Shown piece by piece: positions 1 through 10,890 of a stretch of DNA of 64,000 bases (position 1 is its first letter; the number at the start of each line of letters is the position of its first letter). The translations under genes and the position numbers were made by a program. A model generated the notes under the pieces. The model was not told the DNA's origin and did not search any database. It saw only the letters and a program-made list of their open reading frames with translations. The stretch comes from Hydra vulgaris (Eukaryota > Cnidaria > Hydrozoa > Anthoathecata > Hydridae): positions 20,655,001 to 20,719,000 of the forward strand of contig NC_088921.1 of the NCBI RefSeq assembly GCF_038396675.1, given 5' to 3'.

Positions 1-147
1 AGAACTGCTAGCCTGGGCATAACTTTTGACAGGGTTTCTAGCAACGTCTACTATATTATTAAACAAAGATTTTAATATTCCAACACTATCAATTAAATCG
101 ACAGTATTGGATTGAGATGTTTCTACTTCATGTGAAGGTCGAAGCAT
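1..147 (-). CDS. ORF1 N-terminus of a family B LINE (partial)
   Basis: Forty-nine codons from an ATG at 147 stay open to the window edge. The product starts MLRPSHEVETSQ and reaches KSYAQASSS, the short motif found near the N-terminus of most ORF1s in this window, just before their RRM-like core. ORF1 proteins of L1/Tx1-group LINEs bind element RNA as part of the retrotransposition particle. The start was chosen because it is the only ATG upstream of the SYAQA motif. Its amino-acid sequence is unlike the other B ORF1 N-termini (MDNSMEKYDVSELE and MDSSMEGTSSSE), so this may be a B subfamily. Whether the full ORF is intact cannot be seen. Confidence 0.6.
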   Translation of the reverse strand, partial: MLRPSHEVETSQSNTVDLIDSVGILKSLFNNIVDVARNPVKSYAQASSS

Positions 148-360
148 TTTATTCAAGTACAAGGCTGCAAAATAGCCTAATTTTGTCTAAAAATCAGTTA
201 AGACACTTAGAAAAAAACTCAATACGCACTGTTTCACTCAATATGCCCCTCACACCCTCAGAATAACCTTTATCACACCCATAAACCTCAAAACTCACTA
301 TTCACTCGAAAAGGTCACTAGCTCGACAAAATGGTAATAAATCGCAAGGTTACACCTAGA
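1..360 (-). mobile_element. Family B LINE, 5' end (cut by window edge)
   Basis: The 5' end abuts U2 nt 28 at 361. The first about 170 bases (read on the minus strand: TCTAGGTGTAACCTTGCG, then GTCGAGCTAGTGACC) match the 5' end of the B element ending at 12105 and, more distantly, the one ending at 20050. The 213-bp 5' UTR (148-360) holds no other gene. The rest of the element lies off the left edge. Confidence 0.8.
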
Positions 361-388
361 GATCTTAGCCATTAGGTCGAGAAGCGAT
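361..388 (-). ncRNA. U2: U2 snRNA gene, 5' fragment nt 1-28
   Basis: On the minus strand it reads ATCGCTTCTCGACCTAATGG then CTAAGATC, the conserved U2 5' end (stem-loop I plus the U6-pairing region). One base differs from the local consensus (CGACC for CGGCC). It is cut after C28 by the element at 1-360. Confidence 0.95.
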
Positions 389-567
389 AACTGAACAATG
401 CAGACATCGTCGGACTGACGCCGTCTTTAACAATGTACTTGTGGTTTGAATTAGTACGTCTAATCATTTTCGTCGTCGTCATCATCAGCAGCATCATCAT
501 CAGCAGCAGCTGAGACCATTAGCAATTTTAGACACTATGAAAGTCAAAAATTTTTCTTATTTTCAAT
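389..567 (-). promoter_or_regulatory. U2 array spacer / U2 promoter (179 bp)
   Basis: This non-coding spacer lies between the 3' end of one U2 copy (568) and the 5' end of the next (388). It has exactly the length of five other spacers here. The 80 bases next to the U2 start (TTGTTAAAGACGGCG, then CCGACGATGTCTGC) should contain the snRNA proximal sequence element, by position only; I cannot assign its exact borders. The upstream half is rich in GAC/GAT/GCT triplets. Confidence 0.75.
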
Positions 568-719
568 CTGGGCCGCGCTCAGCAGTAGTGCAAAGCTGAG
601 GCAACCCGTGGTCAGGGCAAGTTTAACCTATGATCCCATGACTTATTGCCAAAAATCAGATTAATATATGAGCCGGACTGTGCCGGCGTACCAAATATTA
701 AACTGATAAGAACAGATAC
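568..719 (-). ncRNA. U2: U2 snRNA gene, 3' fragment nt 36-187
   Basis: On the minus strand it runs from GTATCTGTTCTTATCAG through GGTACGCCGGCACAGTCCGG (stem-loop II) and the Sm site GATTTTTGG to stem-loop IV and the end GCGCGGCCCAG. It directly follows the poly(A) of element A1. Together with nt 1-28 at 5657-5684 it makes one U2 gene lacking nt 29-35. Confidence 0.95.
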
Positions 720-733
720 TTTTTTTTTTTTTT

Positions 734-1200
734 CTAATATTACATTTATTTCATTATACAAGAAGACTTTACAATTTGTCATTATAATATACATATCAAA
801 ATTTATAAAATATTAGCGTGGCTATTACCCCACGTTCTTAAAATAAATTCATAAATACCTCCGGATCCACTGGGATCCCTCGGACATTTCCGTGTCAATA
901 TTAAAACTTACAAAACCGTTTTTTTTTTGTTTTTTCCGTAAAGAAATAAATAGGAAGCGTAAATATATAAAATAATTACAAACAAATTTTTGCTGTTTAA
1001 AATATATAAGCGTGGATATTACACCACGTCCTTAAATAAAATACAAACATCCTTAAGATCCACCAAGATCTTTCGGAATTATTCGTATGGATGTCGTAGT
1101 TTAAAAAATATAAACGTGGGTATTACACCACGTAGTTAAAATAAAAAACATACATCCTCTAGATCCACCGGGATACATTAGACATATTCGTTAGGAAGAA
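734..1200 (-). repeat. A1 3' UTR tandem hairpin modules
   Basis: Three diverged modules centre near 820, 1020 and 1125. Each, on the minus strand, has a GATCC...GGATC-like hairpin followed by CGTGG-TGTAATAC-CCACG (a short stem with a GTAATA-type loop). The same modules occur in A2 (29420-29936) and, in changed form, in family G. A role as RT recognition structure is inference. Confidence 0.6.
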
Positions 1201-1259
1201 AAGGTTTGGTGGCTTTTGTTTTTAAAAATCACAAAGATAAAAAAAAAAACAATTTTTAA

Positions 1260-4200
1260 AAAAAAAAAACTAAATCCTGCTCATTTACATTACTTACTGC
1301 GTTGTTTATCGAAAATAAGCTGTGGAATTTTTCCACTTCGTTTTCGCGCAAATACTTATTGTATTTTATTTTCCACCGGTAATGAATTTATCGTTTTATC
1401 GTTTCTATTGTTTTGGTAGGACTAACTTTTTTGTTTTCTTTTGTTCTTAAGCTCCGCGCCCTCCACAGTTCGGTTGTAATTATGTTTGTAACCGTCTGTT
1501 AGTAATTTATTAGTATTTTCGTTTTTTACAGGAGTGATCGTGTTCATTGAGAAAACAACGTGAACTATGTTAAAAGTATTGTTCGATAGCTTCTCGTACA
1601 TACTCTTAGAAAACTTCCACACAGTTCTGGCTGTTTTGCAGTTGATAAAAGGGTGCAGCGCTGTTTCGGTTTTATTGCAAACGTCGCACTTAGGTAATCC
1701 TCGCCCGCGATTTTTTTTCTAGCAGTGAATTTTTTGCGGAAGGTTTAGAATGTCTCTTTTAATGGGTTCGGCGTAGTTGTTTTGCCACAAATAAACTGAA
1801 ATTTCCTTGCGGATTTTTTGATCGGTCTCTTTGTCAAGCGGTAAAACGTTAGCAACGAACCACACTTTCGACAGCGCCAGCGTGTTGACATACACGCCTT
1901 TGCATCTTAGCGACACGTTTCTATATTTAAAACTCTGTAGTCTTTTCTAAAAATTTCCAAACGCTTTTTGCCAATTTGTCTCTGCCGTGCGATTTAAATC
2001 CGTGAAAAAATTAATGCCTAGAATTTTAATTCCGCTTTCGTTTGCCAATTTATTATCGCCAATGTTTTTGCTATGCTGCCCAAAGACGTTCACTCGGGCA
2101 GCCGCATCGAAACCGCCTTGCGCTAAACCTTTCGTTTTCGCTTTGTTAATGTTTGATCCCGTTGCGCGCTCAAACATTTCAAGAATTTTAAAAACTTCGT
2201 CTATAAAGCAAATGTTCCTTGCCGCTACCGTGGTATCTTTAGCGTATTGGAGTATTTTCAAATTCGCTTTCGTCCCCGGTAGCGGTATGCCGTCAATGTT
2301 TTTACTTTTTTTGATTTCTAGCGCAAAAGCCTCTACAGCAATACAGTATAGCATCAAGGAGATGGGATCCCCTTGTCTTACTCCTCTTTCAATCTTAAAA
2401 GGTTCGCCTATAAATCCGTTATTTACGATTAAGGATTGCGCGTTTTTCATGGTTTGCTTAATCGCTCTTATAATGTTATTGCCAAAATTTAGTTTTTTTA
2501 AGACTTTGAAGAGAAAGCCTCTATCAATTTTGCCAAAAGCTTTCTCTTGATCGATCGCTATTAAGAAACCTTCAATGTTTTTCTCGTTAGTGAATTCTAT
2601 TAAGTCTTTCACAAGGAATATGTTCGAGTATACATTTCGACCTGGCACAAAACATGTCTGCGACGGTTCGAGAATTTTGTTTAATATTTTTGAAAGCCGC
2701 AGCGCCAAAGCCTTGGTTATAATTTTATAATCGGCGCACAAGAGGGATATCGGTCTCCAGTTCTGCATTAGAGTTAAGTCCCCGAGTTTTGGAAGGAGGC
2801 TTATTAATGCAGTTCGCTGGGTCCGTTTTAGAGATTATCGTTTGCTAACGAGGTCAGCTCCTCACCTAACAAATCCTAGTTCTTGGTAGAGAGTTCTACC
2901 GGTAAACCGTCAATCCCTGGTGTTTTGTTTTTAGCGAGCGAGAAAGCTGCGTTTAGCAATTCCACGTTACCAAATTTAGTGTTTAATAATCCATTTTCAT
3001 CGTCAGTTAAAGGTCTCGCAAAGTTTACAAGGAAACGTCTTCCCTCTTCTTTGTCTACACGCTGTTTTTGGTAGAGTTCCGCATAAAAATTTCTAATTGT
3101 TTTTAGTATGTTTTTGGTATCGCTATAAAGAACGTCGCCGCACCTTAGCTCTTGAATGGTTTTTTTGCGTTGATTGTTTTTTTCCATTTGAAAAAGAGCC
3201 TTGGAGGGAGTTTCTCCATTCTCGACTATGACTTTTTTTGTTCTTACAAAAACTCCCGCCGGGTTTTCCAGCCCATGCAATTGTTTTTGGAGTTGTTTAA
3301 TTTTTTCCTTATTTTTTTCGACTTTATTTGTCTCCGCTTCAATCTCATATTTCAAAAGGTAAATGTTACGCTTATTTTGGGCGCTTATTTCGCTAAAACC
3401 AAAATTAGAGATGTTACGCGCTGCACGGCAACATCTCTAATTTTGGTTTTAGCGATGTCCCACCAATGGTTATGGTTTTCGTAGACGTTTTTAGAAATTT
3501 TTACGTTTTCAAATTCGCGTTTTAGCATTTCCTTAAATTCAGCGTCTTTTAAAATAGCGACGTTTAAATGCCAGTAACCTGGTCCTCTCGCGTTTGATTC
3601 TTTAATGTCGAGTGCGCACAAAACCGCACTATGGTCGCTTGTCTCCGGTTTTAAAATATTGTACGCGCTCTGCGCTTTTGCTGCTGAGGAAATATATACT
3701 CGATCAATCCTGCTCCTAAAGGTTTTATCAGGTTTTTCAAATGTAAATTCTAATTTTAGAGTATTGGTTTCTCTATAGAGATTAATCAAATCATATTTTT
3801 CAAGAAAATTTTGCTAATTCTTACTACCTAGAGTGTTATTCTTGTTAAAAAGATCGCCACCTTGCCTGTCTAGGACAGGATTTAAAACCATATTAAAATC
3901 TCCCGAAAGTATAAGAGTGTCGCACTCACGCGCGTGACGTTCTAAAGTTTTGAAAAAATATTCTTTTTCTTGCGGTACGTTAGGACCGTATATGTTTATT
4001 ATTCTAATATTTATGTTATTAACACAAAAACTAGCCGCTAAAATTCGCCCGCGTTTGTCTTGAGTAACCTCTTTAAATTGGAAATCGTGTTTCGTTAAAA
4101 AAGCGACTCCGCACTCTCTCTGGCTTAGATTGTTCCAAAGAGAGTTACCTTTTGTTAAATTTCGCAATTCTTTAGTCCATTTTTCTGTGGTTTTGTCGCA

Positions 4201-4323
4201 TCCGTGCGTTTCTTGCAGTAAATATACGTCATAGGTTTGAATTACACAAAAGCGCATTACTTTTCGTCTTTTGATCTCTTTGTTAAGACCGTTGACGTTT
4301 AGCGTCAGAATTTTAATCGCCAT
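1260..4323 (-). pseudogene. ORF2 of A1: APE endonuclease, RT, CCHC finger (broken)
   Basis: ORF2 starts MAIKILTLNVNGLN. The APE endonuclease (4323-3640) shows the Asn of LNVNG, Glu of LLQETH, Tyr of IINIYGPN, Asp/Asn of SGDFNMV and TSDHSAV, so the nicking site was once complete. A Lys/Glu-rich linker (3580-2880) follows. The RT (2880-1950) has NWRPISLLCADYK, AIDQEKAF (motif A), GVRQGDPISL (motif B) and LQYAKDTT, where the catalytic YADD has become YAKD. The C-terminal part (1916-1260) keeps the VCNKTETALHPFINC-type CCHC region. Frameshifts or stops fall near 3800, 3370, 2870, 2770, 1930 and 1700, and a fold-back palindrome interrupts it at 3391-3454. The family normally nicks target DNA and primes cDNA synthesis there. 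Confidence 0.9.
3391..3454. repeat. Fold-back palindrome inside A1 ORF2
   Basis: Two perfect 25-base inverted arms (3391-3415 and 3430-3454) are separated by 14 bases. The arm contains CCAAAATTAGAGATG. In A2 the same place has a single copy of this segment, so the second arm is an insertion, probably from snap-back copying. Confidence 0.9.
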
Positions 4324-4541
4324 TTTTTTATTTCAAAAACGCAAACAAATGCTTAAAGCGAATCGAAACGAAAGGCAAAATACAAAATTTTTCAAAATAA
4401 AAGCTGCGCACTCTTATTTTTCAAGAAATTTTAAAATGACGGGACAGCGTTTGCGTTCAACAATTGAAAAAAATCTTGTAAAAAATAAAAAATAAAGACA
4501 AACACAGAATGCGTACATTAACCGTGCTTGTCGTCTTCCAC

Positions 4542-5611
4542 TCAATTTTTTAAAACTCGTTTCGGATCGTCTTTTTCTTCACCTTCTTTTGTTTTTCTCT
4601 TGTTCGCCTTCCCCGACTGCTCTATCATCTCCACGACTTTAATATTTTTGTCTTTAGTTTTGTTTGTCCTCAACACGGCTGTTTCTTGCTCGATCTTTTG
4701 TTCCTCGACAATCTCCTTGACTACTTTCTTTAATTCGATTTCAATGGTTTGTTCTGCGATTGATTTTCCTACAGCGCTCGTCTCTTTCTCCTCAAGTGTT
4801 TCTGGGTTTTGTTCTATTATCGGCGCTTCTTCCTTTGTTTCCTTTCGAAGAGATCGTTCCGACTGTCCTGTATGGATCGCTCGAACTCGATAGCCCTGAT
4901 CGTAATAAAATAAGGTATGGGGGACGGTAGATCCTCCATAGTTGCTACTAATATACCCGATTTATACGGGGTACCTTTCGTAGGCGTCCGTTTGATCACC
5001 GGTCTGGTCGATAGGTGTTTTCCGTATCCTATTTCTTGTAGCACTTTACCGACTTGAAAATTTTTTGTTTCTAGGGGCAGGCCAAGAATCGATACTGTGG
5101 TTCTCCTCGTCGGCATTCTGTTAGGTGTAGAATTACTGAACTTGTGGTGAAATCCAGCAATATTTAATCCTCGTTCAAGTAGGGCGTCTTTGGCATAATC
5201 AGATTTCATTACTACCTCCACCATCGTACTTCCTCGGATAAGCTGGATCCCCTCAAAATACTCGTCCAAATCGTTTTTTCCCAATTCGCATAGTATCTCA
5301 GCTATAGTCGCTCGAACCTGCAGCTTACAAATAAGCGTGTTTTTAAGTTGTGGTCGAAAATCTCCCACAAGTAGGTTGGCTGAGGCAGCACTCGCGTAGC
5401 TCCTCACTTTTGAATCGTTCGTCTTGTCTCCTCGACTCATCTTTTCGTTCGTGTTAACAATGGATTCGTCTGGCTCTCCCTCGTCCGTGCTGTAATCCAT
5501 TCGAAAGTCCACGCTCTCTTTACCGTTCGCGACTTTTTCCATCTTTACCAACAAGTTAGCGGATATCTCATCCAAGGATTCGGGATTCACAAAACTCTCG
5601 TTGCTACACAT
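4542..5611 (-). pseudogene. ORF1 of A1 (one frameshift)
   Basis: The ATG at 5611 opens MCSNESFVNPESLDEIS and continues for 264 residues to a frameshift near 4890; the other frame then continues GYRVRAIHTGQ and a Lys/Glu-rich tail to a TGA at 4542, about 355 residues in all. Visible parts are an acidic N-terminus, RSYASAASAN (about residue 72), an RRM-like core LKNTLICKL to EVVMKSDYAKDALLERGLNI, and a second block TVSILGLPLETKNFQVGKVL to SGILVATME. No CCHC zinc knuckle follows YTGQ/HTGQ, where Tx1-group ORF1s often have one. The product is expected to be an RNA-binding nucleic-acid chaperone. The copy at 25797 is more damaged. Confidence 0.85.
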
Positions 5612-5656
5612 CTAAAAAAAGAAAATCGCTGTCCCGATGACTAATATCAAAAAGAT

Positions 5657-5684
5657 GATCTTAGCCATTAGGCCGAGAAGCGAT
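5657..5684 (-). ncRNA. U2: U2 snRNA gene, 5' fragment nt 1-28
   Basis: It carries the U2 5' end ATCGCTTCTCGGCC on the minus strand and is cut after AAGATC by A1. Its other half is at 568-719. Confidence 0.96.
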
Positions 5685-5863
5685 AACTGAACACTGCAGA
5701 CATAGTCGGATTGACGCCGTCTTCAACAATGTAATTGTGGTTTGAATTAGTACGTCTAATCATTTTTGTCGTCGTCATCATCAGCAGCATTATCATCAGC
5801 AGCAGCTGAGACCATTAGCGATCTTAGACACTCTGAAAGTCAAGAATTTTTCTTATTTTCAAT
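5685..5863 (-). promoter_or_regulatory. U2 array spacer / U2 promoter (179 bp)
   Basis: This gene-free spacer drives the U2 copy starting at 5684. It has the same length and sequence class as 389-567, with a few substitutions such as AATTACATTG for AAGTACATTG. Confidence 0.75.
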
Positions 5864-6015
5864 CTGGGCCGCGCTCAGCAGTAGTGCAAAGCTGAGGCAA
5901 CCCGTGGTCAGGGCAAGGTAAACCTATGATCCCATGACCTAATGCCAAAAATCAGATTAATATATGAGCCGGACTGTGCAAGGGTACCAGATATTAAACT
6001 GATAAGAACAGTAAC
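5864..6015 (-). ncRNA. U2: U2 snRNA gene, 3' fragment nt 36-187
   Basis: It runs from the poly(A) of element B1 to GCGCGGCCCAG. The junction has decayed to GTTACTGTTCTT, and stem-loop II reads GGTACCCTTGCACAG, which breaks its pairing, so this half is diverging as a pseudogene. Confidence 0.94.
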
Positions 6016-6245
6016 TTTTTTTTTTTTTTTTAACTTTTTTATTTCTTACTTGAAAAAATAAATTTTCCACCTAAATATATTTATTTTTTTATTGCTATTT
6101 TAAAGTTATTGTTATAATAAGGAACTAGGTGTTTTATTTGTGATTAAAATGTGAAAACCAAGTCCTGACTGATGTTTTTGCATATTGCCCTGTTTATAGA
6201 AAACTTTGAGTGGATTAATTCAAGAGTGTTGTCTTTAAATGCTTT

Positions 6246-8345
6246 TTAATAGTTAGCATTCCATATATATTGAACCTCTTTTTTAATAGTTTCTATTATT
6301 ATTTTTGATGTAATATCTTTATTTTCCTTTAATTTCGCGTTTCTGGCTCGCCAGAGTTCCGTTGTTACTATATTTGTTAGTGTTGTAAACACATTAGATT
6401 GATTTTCATTTTTTGAAAGTTCTTCTATGTTAGTTAGGAAAATGGTTTTGATGATGTTAAAATTTTTTTCTGGTAGGAGCTTTTCATAGGTTGGTCTTAT
6501 TAGCTTCCATACAGTTCGCGCTCTTTTACAGTATACAAACGGATAAAGTGTCGTTTCAGTTTGATTGCATGTTTTACATACAGCGTTTCCACGTCCCCTG
6601 TTTTTTTTCCAAGCCATTATCTTTTTTAAAGTAGAAAGACTGTTATGCAATAGTCGCCAAAGTGTATTTTGGCTCGGTCCTTGGGCATAGGAGTTAAAAC
6701 TCCTTTACCAAATTTTATTCCAGGGAAGCGACTTTTGAAAGATCAAGTCCCAATACCTTTGGGTTTTTTTAATAGAGGTCTCTTCTTTTTTATATAATAT
6801 GGCAGAATATATATTTTTTGTGCTTTTAGTTTTTAACTTCCATGTTTCTTGGTTATTTTTTAGTTCAGTTATAATGTCTTGAAAATAAAAAGGTGTTTCT
6901 CTTAACGTTTTAGGAAAGTTGTTTTTTGTTAAAAACAGCCATTGCTGGTATTCATGGGTTGCAAATTTAGTTAGGTGTATCGCTAGAAAGTATTTTTGAA
7001 TAAAGGTACAGTCGTGCATTTTTTCACTTTCTTTTATATTAAACATATGTTTTAGGCGCAGGGCTAATCCTTGCTTTATGGGGTCTAGTATACCCAGACC
7101 ACCTTTTTCTATCGGCAGATTCAAAATATCTCTTTTTATTGGCTCGGCATGCTCACTTTGCCAGAGATATTTTGATACGTCTTTTTTTATATTTTTTTCT
7201 GTGATCTTATTAATTGGGAATATGTTTGCAAGAAACCATAATTTAGAGAGGGCTAAAGTGTTGACAAAAGTCCCTTTTCACTTGAGTGAGACGTTTTGAT
7301 ACTTAAAAGATTTAAGTCGTTTTTTAAGGTTAGTGATTGCTTTGTCCCAGTTTATTGAGGCAGTATACGCTAAATCTGTGAAGAAAATTATACCTAAAAT
7401 ATTTAGTCCGGACATATTAGACCATGTAATTGGATGTTTCCCTACTCTATTGTAAGATAATTAGTTTGCACCTCCTAAAGCTAAAGCCTTTGTTTTTTCG
7501 CTGTTAATATTAGATCCGGAGGCTTTTTCAAATTTTTTTAGTGTTCTATAGACCTCTGTGACAGAATCAATGTTTTGTAAAAATATGTTGGTATCGTCTG
7601 CATATTGCATTACTTTGAGAGGGTTTATTGTTCCTGGCAGAGGAATACCTTCAATTTTCTTGTTCTTTTTGATTTCCAGGGCTAAGGTTTCCACCGCTAA
7701 ACAATATAGCATTAAAGATATTGGGTCACCTTGCCTTACGCCCCTTTTTACTTCAAAAGGTTCTCCCAAGTATCCGTTGTTTAAGATGATAGATTGTGAG
7801 TTCTTCATTATATTTACTATGGCATTAATAAATCTTTTACCAAGGTTATACTTTTCTAAGACTTTAAAAAGGAACTTTCTATCTAGTTTATCAAAGGCCT
7901 TTTCTTGATCAATCGATATAATATAGCTGTGTATGTTTTTGAAATTGGTGTATTCTATAATTTCTCTAGTCAGAAAAATATTCGTGAAGATATTTCTACC
8001 AGGAACGGAACACGTTTGTGTTGGTTCCAGAATCCTGTCTAAAACTTTCGATAACCTTATAGCAAGCGCTTTTATTACGATCTTATTGTCAGCGTATAGA
8101 AGTGAGATGGGCCTCTAGTTTTTAATATATGTCAGGTCTCCATCTTTTGGTAAAAGACTTATGATTGCAGTTTTTTGCGTCCAAGTCATTTTACCATTTA
8201 CGTCGAAGAGATTTTGGTTTGCAAGTTCTGTAATAAATTTTCTGTAAATTTTCCAGTGTTTTTGGTAAAACTCGACCGGTAGTCCATCTATTCCTGGCGA
8301 TTTTCCTTTTTTTAAGGTGTTTGCTGCGTATAGCAGCTCTTCTCT
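6246..8345 (-). pseudogene. ORF2 piece 2 of B1: RT and C-terminus
   Basis: Reading starts in the pre-RT segment (GKSPGIDGLPVEFYQ near 8310) and passes TAIISLLPKDGDL, an in-frame stop in the RPISLLYAD block (near 8116), SIDQEKAFDKLDRKFL, GVRQGDPISLML and MQYADDTNIF (catalytic YADD retained, near 7600). The C-terminal half (7299-6246) has LPIEKGGLGILD and the finger VCKTCNQTETTLYPFVYC, and ends WNANY. Stops or frameshifts lie near 8116, 7830, 7455, 7270 and 6700. It repeats RT sequence already present at 8312-8770, so it derives from a second, related copy. Confidence 0.85.
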
Positions 8346-8359
8346 TGAAAATAAACTGT

Positions 8360-10593
8360 TAAAGTTTTTTTTAAGTTAAAGCCATCGAAACCGAGTGCTT
8401 TTGTTTTGTTCAAGTTTATATTTGAGCCAGTCGCTTGCTCGAAGTTATTTAATACTTTGAAGATTTCATGGATAGAATATACGTTTTTTATTGTTATTGC
8501 TGTATCGTCTGCGTATTGGAGGACTTTTAGGGGTGTTTTGGATCCAGGCAGGGGTATGCCTTCGATAAATAGGTTTTTCTTTATTTCTAAAGACAAGGTT
8601 TCCACCACGATGCAGTAGAGCATGAGTGCTATTGGGTCGCCTTGCCTTACACCTCTCTCCACTTTAAAAGACTTACCGAGGTAACCATTGTTTATTATTA
8701 GAGACTGAGAATTTTCCATAGTTTGTTTTATGGCATAGATAAATTTTTTGCCTAAATTAAATTTTTCCATCGTTTTGTAAAGAAAATCTCGATCTACTTT
8801 GTCGAAAGCTTTATCTTGATCGATCTAAATTACGCAGCTCTCATTATTTTTTTGATTTGTGTATTCTATCAAGACTCTTAATAGAGATATATTAGAAAAG
8901 ATGGATCTTTTAGGTACTAAACATGTTTGCGATGGTTCCAATATTCTGTCAAGAACTTTTGCTAGTCTGTTTGCCAGGACTTTTGTTATGATCTTGTAAT
9001 CTGCACAAAGAAGTGATATTTGTCGCCAATTTTTAATGTTTGTTTTGTCCCCTTCTTTGGGCAAGAGGCTGATAAGAGCTGTTCTCTGCGACCAGGTAAG
9101 TTCTTCGTCCTCTTGAAAAAGATTTTCGTTAGCTAGTTCCGTTAGATGGTTTCCGTATAGGTCCCAGAATGTTTGATAAAATTCAATGGGTAGTCCATCT
9201 ATGCCTGGAGTTTTTCCTGTATTTAGAGATTTAGCTGCTATATACATTTCTTCAGTAGTTAGTTTTTTGTTTAGACATTCATTTTCTTTGTTATATAGTG
9301 AAATAGTGATGTTGTCAAGAAGAAGTTGTTGTTTTTCAGTATTTAGTTGACGATTTTTATATAGTTCTTTAAAATATTTACGTATAAATATTTGAATATT
9401 TAGAGTATCTTTATATATAGCATCTCCATTCTTGATCTCCGATACTATCTTATTTTTTTGATTGCTTTTTTCAAGGCAAAAGAGTAATTTTGAGGGGATT
9501 TCACCCTCTTCTATTATTGCTTGCCTTTTTCTAACAAAAATCCCTTGATCTACAGTAAGCTGCGTTATTTCGTTTTTTAGATTATATAATGCTTCTTTAT
9601 TTTGGGGATTTTTTTCTTTTTTGATTTTAATTTTAGTTTTTAAAAGAACGATTTTTTGTTTTTTTTCTTGATTGATTTCTCTAGATTTATGGATGGCTTT
9701 TCCCTCAATTTTAAACTTTAAGATTTCCCACCATTGGTTATTATTTTCGTATTGATGTTTTGTTTTTTGTAAATGTTCTAGGTTTTTAGTAATATAATTT
9801 TTGAAGATGGGGTCATTCAAAAGATTGACGTTTAAATGCCAATATCCTGGGCCTCTTTGAAGTTGAGGCTCTATTTGTATTTTAACTAGAAAGGCTTTGT
9901 GGTCACTTAGAGTGTTTTTCAAGTATTGAGCAGGTCCATTTAGTATTTTTATCTAAGTGACAGTAGATCCTGTCAATACGGCTTTTGAATGAGTTATCTG
10001 TTTTTTCGTATGTGAATTCTTTCTTGCAAGGGTTTTGCTTACGGTAGGCATCTTTTATTTTTTGCTTTAACAGGAAGTTTGTCAAATTCCTGGAACCAAG
10101 AGTATTGTTTTTGTTTAGCGAATCCCCTCCCTGCCTATCTGTATTGGCATCTTCCACCATATTAAAGTCACCAGCCAAGATTATTTTATCACTGACACTA
10201 GGATGTTTTTCTAGATTTTAAAAAAAAATTTTCTTTTTCATTTGGGTTATTTTGACCATATATGTTGATTATTCTTACTTTTGTATTTACTACATCTATG
10301 TTTGCTGCTAAGATTCTACCATGGTTGTCTTTCGTTACTTGATCAAAGGTTGATTTAGTTTTAGTGTGAATGTCAACTCCTCTTTCTTTGTTCAATTTAT
10401 TGTTCCATATAGAGGAACCATTTGTTTTTTGTTTCCACTCCCTTGCCTAGTGATCTTCTTTTTCTTTTGTGCAGTGAGTTTCCTATATGCAGAAAATTTC
10501 ACAGTCTAAAGTTTCCAGAAATCTCATTACTTCGTGTCTTTTAATATTATCATTAAAGCCATTTACATTAAAAGTCATTATTTTCAACTCCAT
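8360..10593 (-). pseudogene. ORF2 piece 1 of B1: endonuclease to RT palm
   Basis: The ATG at 10593 begins MELKIMTFNVNGFN. APE endonuclease landmarks are ETHCT (after a stop), RIINIYGQN, AGDFNMVED and LSDHKAFLV. The longest clean stretch (9922-8825, 365 codons) covers the linker and RT fingers with KTPGIDGLPIEFYQ, NWRQISLLCADYK and LEPSQTCLVP; the next stretch (8770-8312) has GVRQGDPIALML and QYADDTAI. It ends at GFDGFNLKKT, where piece 2 begins. Frameshifts occur near 10400, 10190, 9910 and 8800. Confidence 0.85.
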
Positions 10594-10890
10594 TTTTAAT
10601 GGAAATACGAGTTTTTTTATGCTATTTGTTTTAAACTTTTGTATTTTTTTTTGTTGTTGCTTTTTAAGTTTATATTTTTATTTGTTTGTTTTTTTTTGTT
10701 GTTGTTTTATATTTTTATTTGGTTTTTCGTTACATATTTTTACTTGGTTTTTCGTTTTTTATTTTTGTTTGCTTTTGTTTGGTTTTTCTACCTGGTTTTT
10801 AACTTAATTTAAATTTTGTAAATATTTATATTTTATTTGGCTTTAGGTTTCTCCTCTATACAGGTTCGTCATTATGTTGGTTCTTTTAGG

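Larger units (their letters stand above)
720..5656 (-). mobile_element. Family A LINE copy A1, near full length (4.9 kb)
   Basis: This non-LTR retrotransposon runs from its 5' end at U2 nt 28 (5656) to a 14-base poly(A) tract (720-733) joined to U2 nt 36. The order is a 45-bp 5' UTR, ORF1, ORF2 and a 3' UTR with hairpin repeats. Both ORFs carry frameshifts or stops, so the copy is dead. The 5' UTR holds the box GGGACAGCGATTT (5623-5635), shared with family G. The only other copy here is A2 at 25752-29936. Confidence 0.9.

Noticed and set aside
1987-2550. Plus-strand open frame of 187 codons
   Set aside because: It is the antisense of the A1 RT domain; its composition simply mirrors LEPSQTC, GVRQGDP and other RT codons. 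The same holds for 2883-3484, 7558-7908, 39469-39777 (minus) and 26526-26888 (minus).
720-5656. Utopia-type U2 element
   Set aside because: As I recall, Utopia carries a restriction-like endonuclease after the RT. These ORF2s have an N-terminal APE endonuclease (NVNG, QETH, INIYGPN, GDFN, SDH).
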